Assembly (NCBI RefSeq): GCF_027925155.1
Contig: NZ_BSDY01000002.1
Span: 186,001-250,000, forward strand
DNA length: 64,000 bases
Direction: 5' to 3'
From: Propionigenium maris DSM 9537
GTDB taxonomy: Bacteria; Fusobacteriota; Fusobacteriia; Fusobacteriales; Fusobacteriaceae
Below, piece by piece: positions 18,847 through 26,893 of the stretch. Within the stretch, counting starts at the first letter, position 1. Every line of letters begins with the position of its first letter. The translations under genes and the position numbers were made by a program. The notes under the pieces are model-generated. The model ran no database searches. It saw only the letters and a list, made by a program, of their open reading frames with translations, and was not told where the DNA came from.

Positions 18847-18858
18847 AATCAAAAAATT

Positions 18859-18885
18859 AAAAAGTCCCCTAAGGGGACTTTTATT
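18859..18885. terminator. Bidirectional terminator between converging genes
   Basis: AAAAGTCCCCT and AGGGGACTTTT are nearly perfectly complementary with A-rich and T-rich flanks, located between the + gene ending at 18846 and the - gene ending at 18881, whose stop codon overlaps the T-run. Confidence 0.85.
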
Positions 18886-20275
18886 TTTTGATATTTTGAA
18901 TAAAGTGTACTACAGGATTAGCCAGAAGTTTATCTACATAGGCTTTCTTTCCTGCCTTATTAAATATCTCTCCATAGCTTGGATAGGGATGGATTACTCC
19001 TGCAAGCTTATCCAGGCTCACTCCATTAACCTTCATTGCCTGGACCTCTGAGATAAGCTCTCCTGCCCTGTCTGCAAGTATCTGGCACCCCAGGATATGC
19101 TTCTTAGAGTCACATATTATCTTAACCTCAAAGATATCCCCGGCCTTGGTCTTGGCTCTGTCCAGGTCCTCTGCTGTATACCTATATACCTGTATATCGC
19201 TGTGCTCCCTTCTGGCAGTTTCTTCATCCATTCCTGCACTGGCCAGCTCTGGTTCTGTGAATGTACACCAGGTTACATGGGTATAGTCCACAGATTTTCT
19301 CAGAGGAGTCAGAGCATTCTGGACAGCTACTATCCCCTGGTAGTTCGCCATATGGGAGAACTGGTATGGCCCTACTACATCTCCCACAGCATATACCTTA
19401 CTATTGGTTGTCTGAAGGTGTTTGTCCACAACTATTCCCTTGGGAGTGTACTCTATTCCTGCCTCTTCAAGGTTTAATCCCTCTACATTGGCCTTCCTTC
19501 CCACAGCCACCAGTATGGAGTCCCCTGTGATTACTCCCGGTTCTCCATCCTTCTCAGTGGTAAGTCTTATCTTTGGTGACAGATCCTCCACCTTCACAGC
19601 CTTGGTTCCTATATGAAGGTTTACCCCCTCCTCTATAAGCCTTTTCCTCAGTATCGTTGCCAGCTCCTGGTCCTCTCTGAATAGGATATTCTCCATCATC
19701 TCAACTAAGTGTACCTCTACCCCCAGCCTGTTTAGAGCCTGAGCCATCTCCACTCCTATGGCTCCTCCTCCCAGGATTATCATGGATTTCGGCAGCTCCT
19801 CCAAGGTAAAGAGATTCTCATTGGTAAGATAGGGTACCTTATCCAGTCCTTCAATGGGAGGTATAAAGGGGCTTGAACCTGTGGCTATAATTACACTCTT
19901 TCCTTTAAATGTATTCTCCCCTACACTCAGGGTATTTTTATCCACAAACTTTGCCTCTCCCTGGATATAGTTTATCCCTTGCTCCTCCAGAACCTCTGGT
20001 GTTTCATGGGCATATACTCTGGCCACTACATCCCTTACCCCCTCAAGAGCCTTCCTCGTATCTGGGGTAAAGTCAGCATACTTTCTCGCACAGTGAACTT
20101 CCTTTGCAATATTTATAAGCCCCTTACTTGGGACACAGCCCGACCAGGTACACTCACCCCCGGGCTTATCCTTCTCTATAAGCAGCACCGATTTTCCAAA
20201 TCCTCTGGCAGATATGGAAGCCGTCAGACCTCCGGCACCTGCTCCCACTACAATTAAATCATAGTTAAAATCCAT
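18881..20275 (-). CDS. Pyridine-nucleotide-disulfide oxidoreductase, mercuric-reductase/lipoamide-dehydrogenase class
   Basis: Class I FAD-dependent disulfide reductase, 464 aa. FAD motif VVGAGAGGLTASISARGFG, redox-active disulfide GGECTWSGCVPSKG (two Cys four residues apart), second Rossmann motif ILGGGAIGVEMAQALNRLG, the FAD site VYAVGDV and the C-terminal catalytic HPYPSYGE. This is the layout of dihydrolipoamide dehydrogenase and MerA. The extra N-terminal metal-binding domain and the C-terminal Cys-Cys pair of classical MerA are absent, so mercury reduction is not supported. It is monocistronic or followed only by the terminator. The natural disulfide or other substrate is unknown. Confidence 0.88.
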   Translation of the reverse strand: MDFNYDLIVVGAGAGGLTASISARGFGKSVLLIEKDKPGGECTWSGCVPSKGLINIAKEVHCARKYADFTPDTRKALEGVRDVVARVYAHETPEVLEEQGINYIQGEAKFVDKNTLSVGENTFKGKSVIIATGSSPFIPPIEGLDKVPYLTNENLFTLEELPKSMIILGGGAIGVEMAQALNRLGVEVHLVEMMENILFREDQELATILRKRLIEEGVNLHIGTKAVKVEDLSPKIRLTTEKDGEPGVITGDSILVAVGRKANVEGLNLEEAGIEYTPKGIVVDKHLQTTNSKVYAVGDVVGPYQFSHMANYQGIVAVQNALTPLRKSVDYTHVTWCTFTEPELASAGMDEETARREHSDIQVYRYTAEDLDRAKTKAGDIFEVKIICDSKKHILGCQILADRAGELISEVQAMKVNGVSLDKLAGVIHPYPSYGEIFNKAGKKAYVDKLLANPVVHFIQNIKK

Positions 20276-20399
20276 AGCTCCCCTCCTGAGGTAGTTTTTT
20301 AGGAGTGGATTTCAAGAAAATTCACTTTCCTCCCTGGGTCGTTCTCTCGTAAAATATTCTCTCAACATCACCTATCTCCTAATCTTCATATTCTATAGA

Positions 20400-21416
20400 C
20401 TATTTTAATTCCTTTAATTTCTCTATGAACTGGTCTATATCCTCCCTCTCTATATCGTAGGACATTACAAACCTCACCTCGGATTTCATCTCATCCCACA
20501 CATAGAAGTAGCAGAACTCCTGCATCTTCTCAGTGGTCTCTTCATCCAGTATTGCAAATACCGTATTCCCCTTTACATCGTTGACTACCTCTACTCCCAT
20601 CTCTACCAGCCTGTCCCTGAGGTAGGCTGCCATCTCATTGCCCTTCTTGGCATTTTCCAGCCATAGGTCGCCTTCAAGTATAGCCAGATACTGGGCTGCT
20701 ATATACCTCATCTTAGAGTGGAGCTGGAGGTTTTGCTTACGAAGCCTTAGGAAATCCCTTGCAAGGTCCTTATTGAAGAAGACTATGGCCTCTCCAAACA
20801 TAAGTCCATTCTTGGTCCCCCCAAAGGAGAGTGCGTCTACTCCGCACCCAGCTGTCATCTCCTTTAGAGTACACCCCAGACTTGCACAGGCATTGGCAAG
20901 CCTTGCCCCATCCATGTGAAGATACATATTGTTTTCCACAGCAAACTTGGAGATCTCCCTTACTTCATCCAGAGTATAGATCGTTCCATTCTCTGTGGCC
21001 TGGGTTATGGATATGACGTTGGGGCTAGCCCTGTGGTAGGTCCCCTTAAAGCTCAGATACTCCCTTGCCTTCTCCAGATCCAGTTTTCCGTCGCTGCTTG
21101 GCACAGGAAGAAGCTGCATCCCCGTTATCTTTGAGGGAGCTCCCGCCTCATCTGTAAATATGTGGGCTGTACTGGGACAGATTACCGTTGTAGCCCTCCC
21201 CTTCATAGCTTCTAGGGCCAGAACATTGGCTCCCGTTCCATTATACACAAAGTAGGTTTTTACATCTCCAAAGACCTCTTTAAACTTCTCCAGAGCCTCC
21301 CTTGTTACCGGGTCCTCTCCATAAGCAAAAGCATGTCCTGAGTTTACCTCCATGAGCTTCTCCATTACCCTGCTGTGTACACCACTGTAGTTATCACTTG
21401 CAAATGTTTTATCCAT
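20400..21416 (-). CDS. ltaE: Low-specificity L-threonine aldolase
   Basis: PLP-dependent enzyme of fold type I, 338 aa, splitting threonine or allo-threonine to glycine and acetaldehyde. The N-terminus has SDNYSGVHSRVMEKL and GHAFAYGEDPVTREAL, then NGTGANVLALEAM, the cofactor Asp region LHMDGARLANACASLG and the Schiff-base lysine in SFGGTKNGLMFGE. Length fits the beta-eliminating lyase/threonine aldolase family. It is consistent with an amino-acid-fermenting lifestyle. Other members of the family act on phenylserine or related beta-hydroxy amino acids. Confidence 0.9.
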   Translation of the reverse strand: MDKTFASDNYSGVHSRVMEKLMEVNSGHAFAYGEDPVTREALEKFKEVFGDVKTYFVYNGTGANVLALEAMKGRATTVICPSTAHIFTDEAGAPSKITGMQLLPVPSSDGKLDLEKAREYLSFKGTYHRASPNVISITQATENGTIYTLDEVREISKFAVENNMYLHMDGARLANACASLGCTLKEMTAGCGVDALSFGGTKNGLMFGEAIVFFNKDLARDFLRLRKQNLQLHSKMRYIAAQYLAILEGDLWLENAKKGNEMAAYLRDRLVEMGVEVVNDVKGNTVFAILDEETTEKMQEFCYFYVWDEMKSEVRFVMSYDIEREDIDQFIEKLKELK

Positions 21417-21508
21417 GAACTTCCCCCTTTAATAATTTTATGTAACGGGACTAATCCCTTTTCATTCCTAGCTGCACCCCTGCTCTCTTCCTCTTTATAA
21501 ATTAATCT

Positions 21509-21724
21509 CTATTTCCTTTTCTCATAGCTGCTGCATATCTTGCTTTCAGGTGTTAGCAGGAGGTTGCTTCTAGTGCACCTTACCCTTGGTATAGCCCTCT
21601 CCTGAAACATATTATAGCTGATGCTTAGGAGAGCCTCCACATGGATGCACTCCCTCTCTACACACTCATAGTATTTTTCTATCTCTCTTCTCTCCTCTTC
21701 ACGAGGTATTCTAAGTTCCGCCAT
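21509..21724 (-). CDS. Small cysteine-containing protein of unknown function
   Basis: A 71-aa ORF. A longer frame opens at 21766, but the ATG at 21722-21724 (protein beginning MAELRIPREEE) has an AGGAAGGGAGTGGAAG ribosome site and is preferred. The protein is very charged in its first third and holds four cysteines (ECVERECIHVEA, RCTRSN, ICSSYEK). No family is recognised. It precedes threonine aldolase on the same strand with a gap of about 90 nt. Coding status rests on codon style and the ribosome site only. Confidence 0.45.
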   Translation of the reverse strand: MAELRIPREEERREIEKYYECVERECIHVEALLSISYNMFQERAIPRVRCTRSNLLLTPESKICSSYEKRK

Positions 21725-21950
21725 CTTCCACTCCCTTCCTAACTTTCCTTCCAATAAATTTAACATACTTTTTGAAAACTAGCCACAAAATTCATTGAAT
21801 TTTCCACAAATATAACCCAGCCTCTTACTTTTTTAACACCTTTAAGCCTTCAATAACAGTGGTATCCAGAGATCTTTTCCTCGTTTTTTCATACATTTTT
21901 AACACTTTTGTCCGCCAGTGGTTTTTTTTGGTTTTTTTTGTATTTTTTTC

Positions 21951-21979
21951 TTTACAAACCCCTATCTCTATGATATCAT
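21951..21979 (+). promoter_or_regulatory. Promoter of tRNA-Leu
   Basis: TTTACA and TATCAT with exactly 17 nt between them, ending 10 nt before the mature 5' end of the tRNA. Position and match make this a strong assignment. Confidence 0.75.
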
Positions 21980-21989
21980 TATCCTTGTC

Positions 21990-22076
21990 GCGTGGGTGGC
22001 GGAATGGTAGACGCGCAAGGTTGAGGGCCTTGTCGGGGTTTTCCCGGTGGGGGTTCAAGTCCCCCTCCACGCACCA
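21990..22076 (+). tRNA. tRNA-Leu (anticodon GAG)
   Basis: An 87-nt class II tRNA. The acceptor stem pairs GCGTGGG with TCCACGC (last pair G-U), followed by discriminator A and an encoded CCA. The anticodon arm CAAGG-TTGAGGG-CCTTG gives anticodon GAG, reading CUC/CUU leucine codons. A long variable arm (TCGGGG..CCCGG) and the T arm GGGGGTTCAAGTCCCCC are present. Confidence 0.95.
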
Positions 22077-22088
22077 GACTAGAATTAC

Positions 22089-22117
22089 AAAGAGAGACTA
22101 TTCTCTCTTTTTTTATT
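22089..22117 (+). terminator. Terminator after tRNA-Leu
   Basis: AAAGAGAGA and TCTCTCTTT pair around CTAT and run into a T-rich tract, 12 nt past the tRNA 3' end. Confidence 0.85.
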
Positions 22118-22195
22118 TTTTGAAAGTTAACTATATCAAAGTAAAAAGCTTTCATGAAATATATATAGCTGCATCTATACCCTATATTTTAATTG

Positions 22196-22224
22196 CACAA
22201 AAAGACACTCCTAAGAGTGTCTAA
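22196..22224 (-). terminator. Terminator of the triple-rhodanese gene
   Basis: On the reverse strand AGACACTC-TTAG-GAGTGTCT is followed by a T-run, 20 nt past the stop at 22244. Nearly the same hairpin sequence ends two other transcripts in this window (29210-29229 and 33654-33673). Confidence 0.85.
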
Positions 22225-22243
22225 ATTTAATAAGAATTATATT

Positions 22244-23554
22244 TTATTCCCCAACTTCAAAAGGGTTTTCTGGATTTGCTGACCAGCCCATCCACCCATC
22301 TGAATATAAGCTTGTATTCTCAAATCCCATTACCTGAGAATAGATTAATACCTCCGCCGCTCTCCAACCAGAACCACAGAAGAAAGCAACTTCTTTATCT
22401 GCATCTAAATCTAGGTTGAGATTTTTCCACATCTCCACTATAAGATAGCCATTTTTCATAGTATCATCTGGATTCCGATAGTCCTCTAGTGTCACTGAAC
22501 TTGTACCTGCTCTCCCCCAAATAGCTCCCTTAGGTCTACCTTTTTTATGAAAATAAGTGTAACCTGATTCCAGTCCATTATGTTCATTCCACGATCTGAT
22601 ATCTACAAGTTGAAAGTTGTTATTGTTCTCAACATTTTCTAAAGCTTCCTCCACTGTTAAAACCATTGAATTATTTACAACAGTTTCTATCCCTATATCT
22701 GTTAAGTGAACTTTTTTATTGATTCCCTTTTCAGTGGGATATCTTTCTCTTTTCCAGGCTTTAAACCCACCATTTAGAACTCTTACATCTTTTATCCCGA
22801 TATATTTTAATATAGCAGCTATCCTATAAGAAGCCATAACATTATCACCATAAAGAACTATAGTTACATCTCTATGAATGCCATTGTTTTTAGAAAATTC
22901 TATTAATTCTTCATCTGAATTTAACGTCCATTCTGGTGCTGATTCTACCTCATCAGTATTTATATGAACTGAAGTAGGGATATGATTTGCTATATAGAAC
23001 GCTGAATCTTTTAAGTTTCCCCAAGAAGTTTCAAAAATTTTAAACCTTCCACCACTATAGGTTTCTGGACTATTACCGTCAATTAAATCCTTAACCCACC
23101 ATGCAGGAACTAAAAGCTGATAATTAGGATATGAGTTCATCTCTAAGCTTTCTATTACCTTATTATTTAAATTATAATAATATATTTTTTTAAACCCTTT
23201 ATTCTTGAGATATTTTGCAACCTCCATATAATCTTTTTGATTTGAGTCATATAAAATGATATTTTTTTCCTTGCTAATTCCTCTCTCGTTCATATTACTT
23301 TTTATAAGGGTTTCTTTTTCAGAAGTCCAAGTATAGGAAAAATCTTTCGCTCCCTTTATATGTCCTCCTTTTTTTAATCCATCCATCTTCCAACCATTAT
23401 ATGCATCACTTAGTCTTGCATCTAAGACAATCCATTCTTTAGATTTTAATTTTGATAAAACAAAGTCAGTATCTACTTGATTTAAATTACCATCTGAAAA
23501 ACTTGAAACTTTCTTAATAAAAAACATAGATATCAAAAATAATTTTTTTATCAT
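22244..23554 (-). CDS. Exported triple-domain rhodanese, YnjE-like sulfurtransferase
   Basis: 436 aa with a hydrophobic N-terminal export signal (LFLISMFFIKK) and three tandem rhodanese domains (about residues 25-140, 165-285 and 295-430). The active-site loops of the first two are DSNQKDYM and YGDNVMAS, without cysteine. The third has FFCGSGWRAAE, a catalytic loop with Cys. This three-domain layout with one active C-terminal domain matches E. coli YnjE. It is the last gene of the group led by the ULU-leader element at 28.7-29.0 kb, but a terminator separates it from the MFS gene, so it may also have its own promoter. It likely carries sulfane sulfur or a related chalcogen outside the cytoplasm. 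Confidence 0.87.
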   Translation of the reverse strand: MIKKLFLISMFFIKKVSSFSDGNLNQVDTDFVLSKLKSKEWIVLDARLSDAYNGWKMDGLKKGGHIKGAKDFSYTWTSEKETLIKSNMNERGISKEKNIILYDSNQKDYMEVAKYLKNKGFKKIYYYNLNNKVIESLEMNSYPNYQLLVPAWWVKDLIDGNSPETYSGGRFKIFETSWGNLKDSAFYIANHIPTSVHINTDEVESAPEWTLNSDEELIEFSKNNGIHRDVTIVLYGDNVMASYRIAAILKYIGIKDVRVLNGGFKAWKRERYPTEKGINKKVHLTDIGIETVVNNSMVLTVEEALENVENNNNFQLVDIRSWNEHNGLESGYTYFHKKGRPKGAIWGRAGTSSVTLEDYRNPDDTMKNGYLIVEMWKNLNLDLDADKEVAFFCGSGWRAAEVLIYSQVMGFENTSLYSDGWMGWSANPENPFEVGE

Positions 23555-23599
23555 TCTGCTCTCCTTTTAAGTATTTGTTGCTGTTAACAAAGAAAGACA

Positions 23600-23655
23600 A
23601 AAAACTTCCCTCGATTACTGAAAGATACTAAAGTCTTAAAGAAATCGAGGGAAAG
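23600..23655 (-). terminator. Stem-loop between MFS and rhodanese genes
   Basis: TTTCCCTCGATT and AATCGAGGGAA pair across a loop with a small internal hairpin (TTTAAGACTTTA region). T6 follows on the reverse strand. It lies downstream of the MFS gene stop and about 50 nt before the rhodanese start. Confidence 0.65.
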
Positions 23656-23691
23656 ATCAAAACATACTCAAAAATATTTTTACCACTTCTA

Positions 23692-24939
23692 TTAAGAAGG
23701 TGATTGCACCAGAATTTCTGCCTTCTTTTCCTTGCTGACAATTTTTAATAGAGAATAAGCTGATACAATCCCTAAGAGACTACAGGCCAAAGATAAAGAG
23801 AAAACATACTTATATGCTAGGTTTCCATAAGTATCCAACCAACCTCCTACTAATGTATAATAAAATGCGTCTGGAAGAAATCCAATTACAGAAACAAAAC
23901 CAACAACTATTCCTGTCATATTCATAGGGATATTAGATTCATCTACCGTTGCAAAGTATATTCCTCTAAATGCAAACATAAGAATTGTCATCACCAGCAT
24001 ATTTACAAGAGCTACATATACTAAAGAGGGATTTCCAGGGGTAACTAGGAAAACAGCTTGAGTTATAGCTACTAATATAAATCCTACAAATATACATCTA
24101 GTAGATGAGCCAATCTTATCTGCTAAAACACCTGCCACAGGAGAGGCTATAAATTTTATAATGTATGTTCTAAAGATAGCCGTAATGGAAACTAAAGACA
24201 TCGACATTTTAAACACTTCAGTCATGTATGGATTTAAGTATGTCAAACTGGAAAAAACCATGTATGTTGAAAAAATGATTCCACCAATCAGCCACGCTTT
24301 TGGCATCTTTAAAGCTTTTAACAAGCTTGAAAATTTAACTTGATCCTTTGATTCTACCTCTCTTTCTTCAATTACCATGTAAAGAATTACACCAATTATC
24401 ATTGAGGTAACAGAGTACATCACTGTAGCTGCTTTAAACCCTTTTACTACATCTGGAAAGCTTGAGAAGAAGTACAGTCCTAAAAATGAAAGCACTGTAC
24501 CTGCTGCTCCTCCAGCTCCCTCATAAAGACCAAATACTCTACCTTGCTCGGAGCTATCTCCTAGCATTCTTACTAACTTAATGATAGAAGCCCAGTAAGT
24601 TAGTATCGTTGTTATTCCAAATAAGAAGAATATTAAACAAAGAGTCGTGTAACTTGGAGCCATCGACATCCATATTCCTAAAGCTCCACTTGAGACAAGG
24701 GAAAAAAGTACAAGCTTTTTTGCAGAGTACTTATCTGCTATCAATCCTCCAGGAAAATATGACAGTGTTGCAACTATTCCATATATACTCAATGTATTCC
24801 CCAGCTGTTTATGGGAGAGGTTTAAAGCCTCTCTCATAGGATCATAGAATACAGACTTCATATATGGCAAACTATACATAGCAGTCGTTCCAAACCCAAT
24901 TAAAAATATAATTAAAATCTTCTTTAATCTCTCATTCAC
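23692..24939 (-). CDS. Major facilitator superfamily transporter
   Basis: Twelve-helix MFS carrier, 415 aa. The loop 2-3 motif is present as GGLIADKYSAKKLVLFS, and a related motif occurs in the second half (AGVLADKIGSSTRCIFVG). It starts 2 nt after the stop of the PLP-lyase gene, so the two are translationally linked. The context of PLP lyase and sulfurtransferase suggests transport of an amino acid or organic acid product, but no substrate can be read from the sequence. Confidence 0.88.
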   Translation of the reverse strand: MNERLKKILIIFLIGFGTTAMYSLPYMKSVFYDPMREALNLSHKQLGNTLSIYGIVATLSYFPGGLIADKYSAKKLVLFSLVSSGALGIWMSMAPSYTTLCLIFFLFGITTILTYWASIIKLVRMLGDSSEQGRVFGLYEGAGGAAGTVLSFLGLYFFSSFPDVVKGFKAATVMYSVTSMIIGVILYMVIEEREVESKDQVKFSSLLKALKMPKAWLIGGIIFSTYMVFSSLTYLNPYMTEVFKMSMSLVSITAIFRTYIIKFIASPVAGVLADKIGSSTRCIFVGFILVAITQAVFLVTPGNPSLVYVALVNMLVMTILMFAFRGIYFATVDESNIPMNMTGIVVGFVSVIGFLPDAFYYTLVGGWLDTYGNLAYKYVFSLSLACSLLGIVSAYSLLKIVSKEKKAEILVQSPS

Positions 24940-24941
24940 TC

Positions 24942-26105
24942 CTATTTCACCTCTTCACTTGTTTTATCTAAAGCATTTTTTAAATCTTCAATCAAATCTT
25001 CTGAATTCTCTAATCCAGCTGCTATCCTTACGAGTCCATTATCATATAATGAAATTAATGTATGTCCTTCTCCAAGGCTAGTGGCTATTGTTATAAGTTT
25101 TAAGTTGTTCATAATTTTTTTGGTCTTAACTACTCTATCCTCGTCACTGGTTAATTTCTTTAAGGTAAATGAGAGCACCCCACCCCCAAGTCCATTCATT
25201 TGTTTCTGACATAACTCATAATCTGGACTTGATTTTATCCCGGGATAATTAACGGTTTCTATTAAAGGATTATTTTCTAAAAATTCAGCTATTGCCAAGG
25301 CATTTTTACAATGTCTTTCAACCCTCATATCTAGAGTTCTTAATCCTCTTAAAATCAACCAAGCATTCATCGGGGTTAAACAAGCTCCTGTGAAACAAGG
25401 CATCGATGGCCACTTTATTTTATTGATTAATTCTCTGCTACCTAAAACAGCCCCTCCAATTGCATCACCATGTCCATTCATAAATTTAGTCAAACTTTGA
25501 ATAACTAAATCTGCCCCAAGTTTTGTCGGGTATTGAATAGGAGTTGGTGCAAAGGTAGAATCAACAACAAAAATAAAATCCTTTATCTCTTTTAATTTTG
25601 ATATTTTTTCTATATCAACTACCCTTAATGATGGATTTAGAGGAGACTCTACATAGACTATTTTTGTATTGTGTTTTAAATTCTTTTCTACATTTTTATA
25701 GTCGGTAGCATCTACAAATGTAACTTCAACTCCAAAGTTCATTAGACATTCTTTTAGAAATAAAGTGGTATGCGAGAATATCCCATTGGCACAAATTATA
25801 TGGTCTCCACTTTTTAATTGACTAAAAAACATCGATGTAACCGCTCCCATACCAGAAGATGTAACTAATCCTGCTTCACACCCCTCTATGAGAGCAAGAG
25901 TTGCTGCAAGTTCATCTGTTGTTGGATTTGATTCTCTGGCATAAACATGTCCCCAGTTATAGCATAAATCTTCAAAATGCTCTTGAGATGTGGCTCCATA
26001 GGTTGCCGTCTGATAGATAGGTGAAGCTAAAGATCTTGTCTCACTATCTGGTTTGTGACAACCATGAGCGAGTCTTGTTTCCAGGTTCGCTTCCTTAATA
26101 AACAT
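24942..26105 (-). CDS. Cys/Met-metabolism PLP enzyme, methionine gamma-lyase type
   Basis: Fold type I PLP enzyme, about 387 aa. PLP-phosphate motif TSSGMGAVTSMF, YARESNPTTDEL near the N-terminus, cofactor Asp in FVVDSTFAPTPIQYP and Schiff-base lysine in VIQSLTKFMNGHGDAIGG. This set belongs to cystathionine/methionine gamma-lyases. The long frame begins with a TTG at 26120, but the ribosome site AAAGGTGA lies 5 nt before the ATG at 26103-26105, which I take as the start. Substrates could be methionine, homocysteine, cystathionine or their selenium analogues. Neighbouring rhodanese and regulator genes place it in sulfur or selenium handling. Confidence 0.9.
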   Translation of the reverse strand: MFIKEANLETRLAHGCHKPDSETRSLASPIYQTATYGATSQEHFEDLCYNWGHVYARESNPTTDELAATLALIEGCEAGLVTSSGMGAVTSMFFSQLKSGDHIICANGIFSHTTLFLKECLMNFGVEVTFVDATDYKNVEKNLKHNTKIVYVESPLNPSLRVVDIEKISKLKEIKDFIFVVDSTFAPTPIQYPTKLGADLVIQSLTKFMNGHGDAIGGAVLGSRELINKIKWPSMPCFTGACLTPMNAWLILRGLRTLDMRVERHCKNALAIAEFLENNPLIETVNYPGIKSSPDYELCQKQMNGLGGGVLSFTLKKLTSDEDRVVKTKKIMNNLKLITIATSLGEGHTLISLYDNGLVRIAAGLENSEDLIEDLKNALDKTSEEVK

Positions 26106-26233
26106 ATAATCACCTTTCAAATTTTATTTTTATTACATAAGATGATTATATTTTATTTATAGATTTTCGGTTCTACTTTGGATCACAAAGCTCTTTTTTT
26201 ACATCAAAAAGTAAAGATTATTCCTCAAAACCT

Positions 26234-26893
26234 TTATAGTCTATATAAGTGCTCAAAATGGTTTTCAGATATTTTTTTTAAAATATTCTTTCCCAAATAT
26301 ACTTTTTGACCACTATTAGTTTCCACATACTCTTCCTTATAATTAATTTCTTTTATTTTTTGGATGTTCAGTATGATCCCTCTTTCCACTCTTATAAAGT
26401 GGAAATTTTTGATAAAATTCTCTATCTCTGTAAGAGATCTTCTAAGAAAATATGACTTTCCACAAACAGTAGCAGAGGACTTTTTTAGTGTTCTATTATA
26501 TGAAAAATATTCTATATCTTCTAAAGGAGTTACTACTTCTTTAAAGCTGTCGGATAAAACGATCTTATCTCTATAGTTTAATTTGTTTTTTTCTGTAAAT
26601 TCATCTATAAAGTTATCTAAAAATACATACTCTTCCCTCATATGAAAAGATAACTTTTTTATATCTCCTTCACACTTTTTGTAGAATTTTGTGTCTATTC
26701 TATCTGAAAATATATAGATTTTTTTTATCTTTTTTAAGTTTATGCATTCAGCAGAAAATATGCTGTTATCTGTTATTAAAAAACTACCTTCCAACACCTC
26801 GTCGCTCAAATCTGATATTTGCTCAATATTCAAAGAAAGAGTTTTCTTTAAAAGATAGAAAAATAAATCATCTCCATAAAATAAGCTTTTCAT
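26234..26893 (-). CDS. LytTR-type DNA-binding regulator with a degenerate receiver
   Basis: 219 aa. The C-terminal about 95 residues form a LytTR domain (DIEYFSYNRTLKKSSATV, FLRRSLTEIENFI, FIRVERGIILNIQKIKEI, YVETNSGQKVYLGKN). The N-terminal part has the hydrophobic pattern of a receiver (SLFYGDDLFFYLLKK, GSFLITDN, IYIFSD) but lacks a clear phosphoacceptor aspartate and the usual Lys, so it is probably not controlled by ordinary phosphorylation. Its start overlaps the stop of the membrane-sensor gene by one base, implying a signalling pair. The PLP-lyase gene follows after about 130 nt. Confidence 0.82.
   Translation of the reverse strand: MKSLFYGDDLFFYLLKKTLSLNIEQISDLSDEVLEGSFLITDNSIFSAECINLKKIKKIYIFSDRIDTKFYKKCEGDIKKLSFHMREEYVFLDNFIDEFTEKNKLNYRDKIVLSDSFKEVVTPLEDIEYFSYNRTLKKSSATVCGKSYFLRRSLTEIENFIKNFHFIRVERGIILNIQKIKEINYKEEYVETNSGQKVYLGKNILKKISENHFEHLYRL

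Noticed and set aside
18881-20275. Mercuric reductase MerA to complete the organomercurial pathway
   Set aside because: The redox disulfide is present, but the N-terminal metal-binding domain and the C-terminal Cys-Cys pair are missing, and the gene is 18 kb from saoL with its own terminator.
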